Assembly: GCA_002068815.1 (NCBI GenBank) | Contig: MWAC01000111.1 | Span: 1-5,540, forward strand | Reading direction: 5' to 3' | Length of the DNA stretch: 5,540 nt | Source: Firmicutes bacterium ADurb.Bin467 | Lineage (GTDB): Bacteria > Bacillota > Clostridia > Christensenellales > Aristaeellaceae | Shown here: positions 5,413 to 5,540 of the stretch, in pieces | How positions within the stretch are numbered: position 1 is the first letter of the stretch | How the letters are laid out: every line of letters begins with the position of its first letter | The notes under the pieces: generated by a model | Told to the model about the DNA's origin: nothing | Seen by the model: the letters and a program-made list of their open reading frames with translations, nothing else | The model's database searches: none | Made by a program: the position numbers and the translations under genes

Positions 5413-5418
5413 ATTATA
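5413..5418 (-). promoter_or_regulatory. -10 element for the small membrane protein gene
   Basis: A perfect TATAAT lies on the minus strand at 5418-5413, 21 bases before the ATG at 5391. No good -35 is found at 16-18 bp spacing and there is no TGn extension. Transcription would start near 5406, next to the AGGGGGTG ribosome binding site, giving a leader of about 15 nt. An 8-bp palindrome CTCCGGAG (5444-5451) lies close upstream of the -35 position and could be a regulator site. Confidence 0.45.
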
Positions 5419-5464
5419 TTCGCGGTGGACGTGGACATGCCCCCTCCGGAGCGGAACAGGCCCC

Positions 5465-5504
5465 AAAATTCAAACAACGGCGAGCCCCGAAAAAGGACTC
5501 GCCG
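5465..5504 (-). terminator. Hairpin terminator of a gene entering from the right edge
   Basis: CGGCGAG (5478-5484) and CTCGCCG (5498-5504) form a 7-bp stem; after one mismatch two more G-C pairs can form around an A/T-rich loop. On the minus strand the stem is followed by a T-rich stretch TTGTTTGAATTTT (5477-5465). On the plus strand the next T run (5512-5515) is shorter and further away. Orientation is therefore more likely minus, ending a gene that lies mostly beyond the window. Confidence 0.5.
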
Positions 5505-5516
5505 CATGTGGTTTTC

Positions 5517-5540
5517 CTATACCTTTCCCTTGTATCGCTC
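5517..5540 (-). CDS. Possible C-terminal end of a gene truncated by the window edge
   Basis: One minus-strand frame reads ERYKGKV and stops at TAG (5519-5517), 12 bases before the hairpin at 5504-5478. The spacing of stop codon to terminator and the typical basic tail suggest the last seven residues of a gene whose body is outside the window. Seven codons cannot be assigned to a family, and the other two minus-strand frames run on through the hairpin without stopping there. Confidence 0.3.
   Translation of the reverse strand, partial: ERYKGKV

Noticed and set aside
5343..5438. 31-aa Cys/Gly-rich minus-strand ORF (C-x2-C and CC) with GGAGG four bases before its ATG
   Set aside because: Tempting near a copper module, but it contains the TATAAT and ribosome binding site of the small membrane protein gene and its Cys/Gly content is expected from out-of-frame GGC/TGC-rich DNA.
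1..5540. CRISPR arrays, tRNA or rRNA genes, insertion sequences and attachment sites
   Set aside because: None seen: no spaced identical repeats, no cloverleaf or rRNA-like text, no transposase or terminal inverted repeats.

Overview
The window is GC-rich DNA with bacterial gene structure: Shine-Dalgarno sites of the GGAGG type and sigma-A-like promoters. The codon usage, the ChvE-type binding protein with a plain A-x-A signal peptide and the copper-handling fusion protein suggest a GC-rich member of the Clostridia (Christensenellales or Oscillospirales type). That placement is inference, as the window holds no phylogenetic marker.

Layout. (1) Positions 8-1057, minus strand: a ChvE-family multiple-monosaccharide ABC transporter binding protein. 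The rest of its operon lies beyond the left edge. (2) Positions 1058-1363: a 306-bp divergent control region. It holds a near-consensus minus-strand promoter for the sugar gene, a leader that can fold around that gene's ribosome binding site, a weaker plus-strand promoter, and a CsoR-like GC-rich inverted repeat facing the copper gene. (3) Positions 1364-2833, plus strand: a 489-aa membrane protein joining a cytoplasmic HMA metal-binding domain, a DsbD_2/TauE-SafE-like membrane domain, an extracytoplasmic cupredoxin with CupA-like Cu(I) ligands, and a CxCC tail. (4) Positions 2878-3573 and 3560-4936, plus strand: an OmpR/PhoB-type response regulator and an overlapping HAMP sensor histidine kinase, with their own extended -10 promoter in the 44-bp gap. 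(5) Positions 4937-5034: a convergent terminator region. (6) Positions 5035-5391, minus strand: a small membrane-anchored protein of unknown function with a Gly/Ser/Ala/Thr-rich repeat, its own promoter and a clear terminator. (7) Positions 5465-5540: a hairpin terminator and probably the last codons of another minus-strand gene.

How the genes may work together (inference). The plus-strand genes look like a copper-handling module: a membrane protein with metal sites on both faces of the membrane, and a two-component system whose extracytoplasmic sensor region carries an H-x4-C-x2-M-M cluster that could bind the same metal. The sugar transporter gene shares only the divergent control region. 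The right-hand small gene is separately transcribed. The fusion protein and its adjacent two-component system are the most interesting part of the window.
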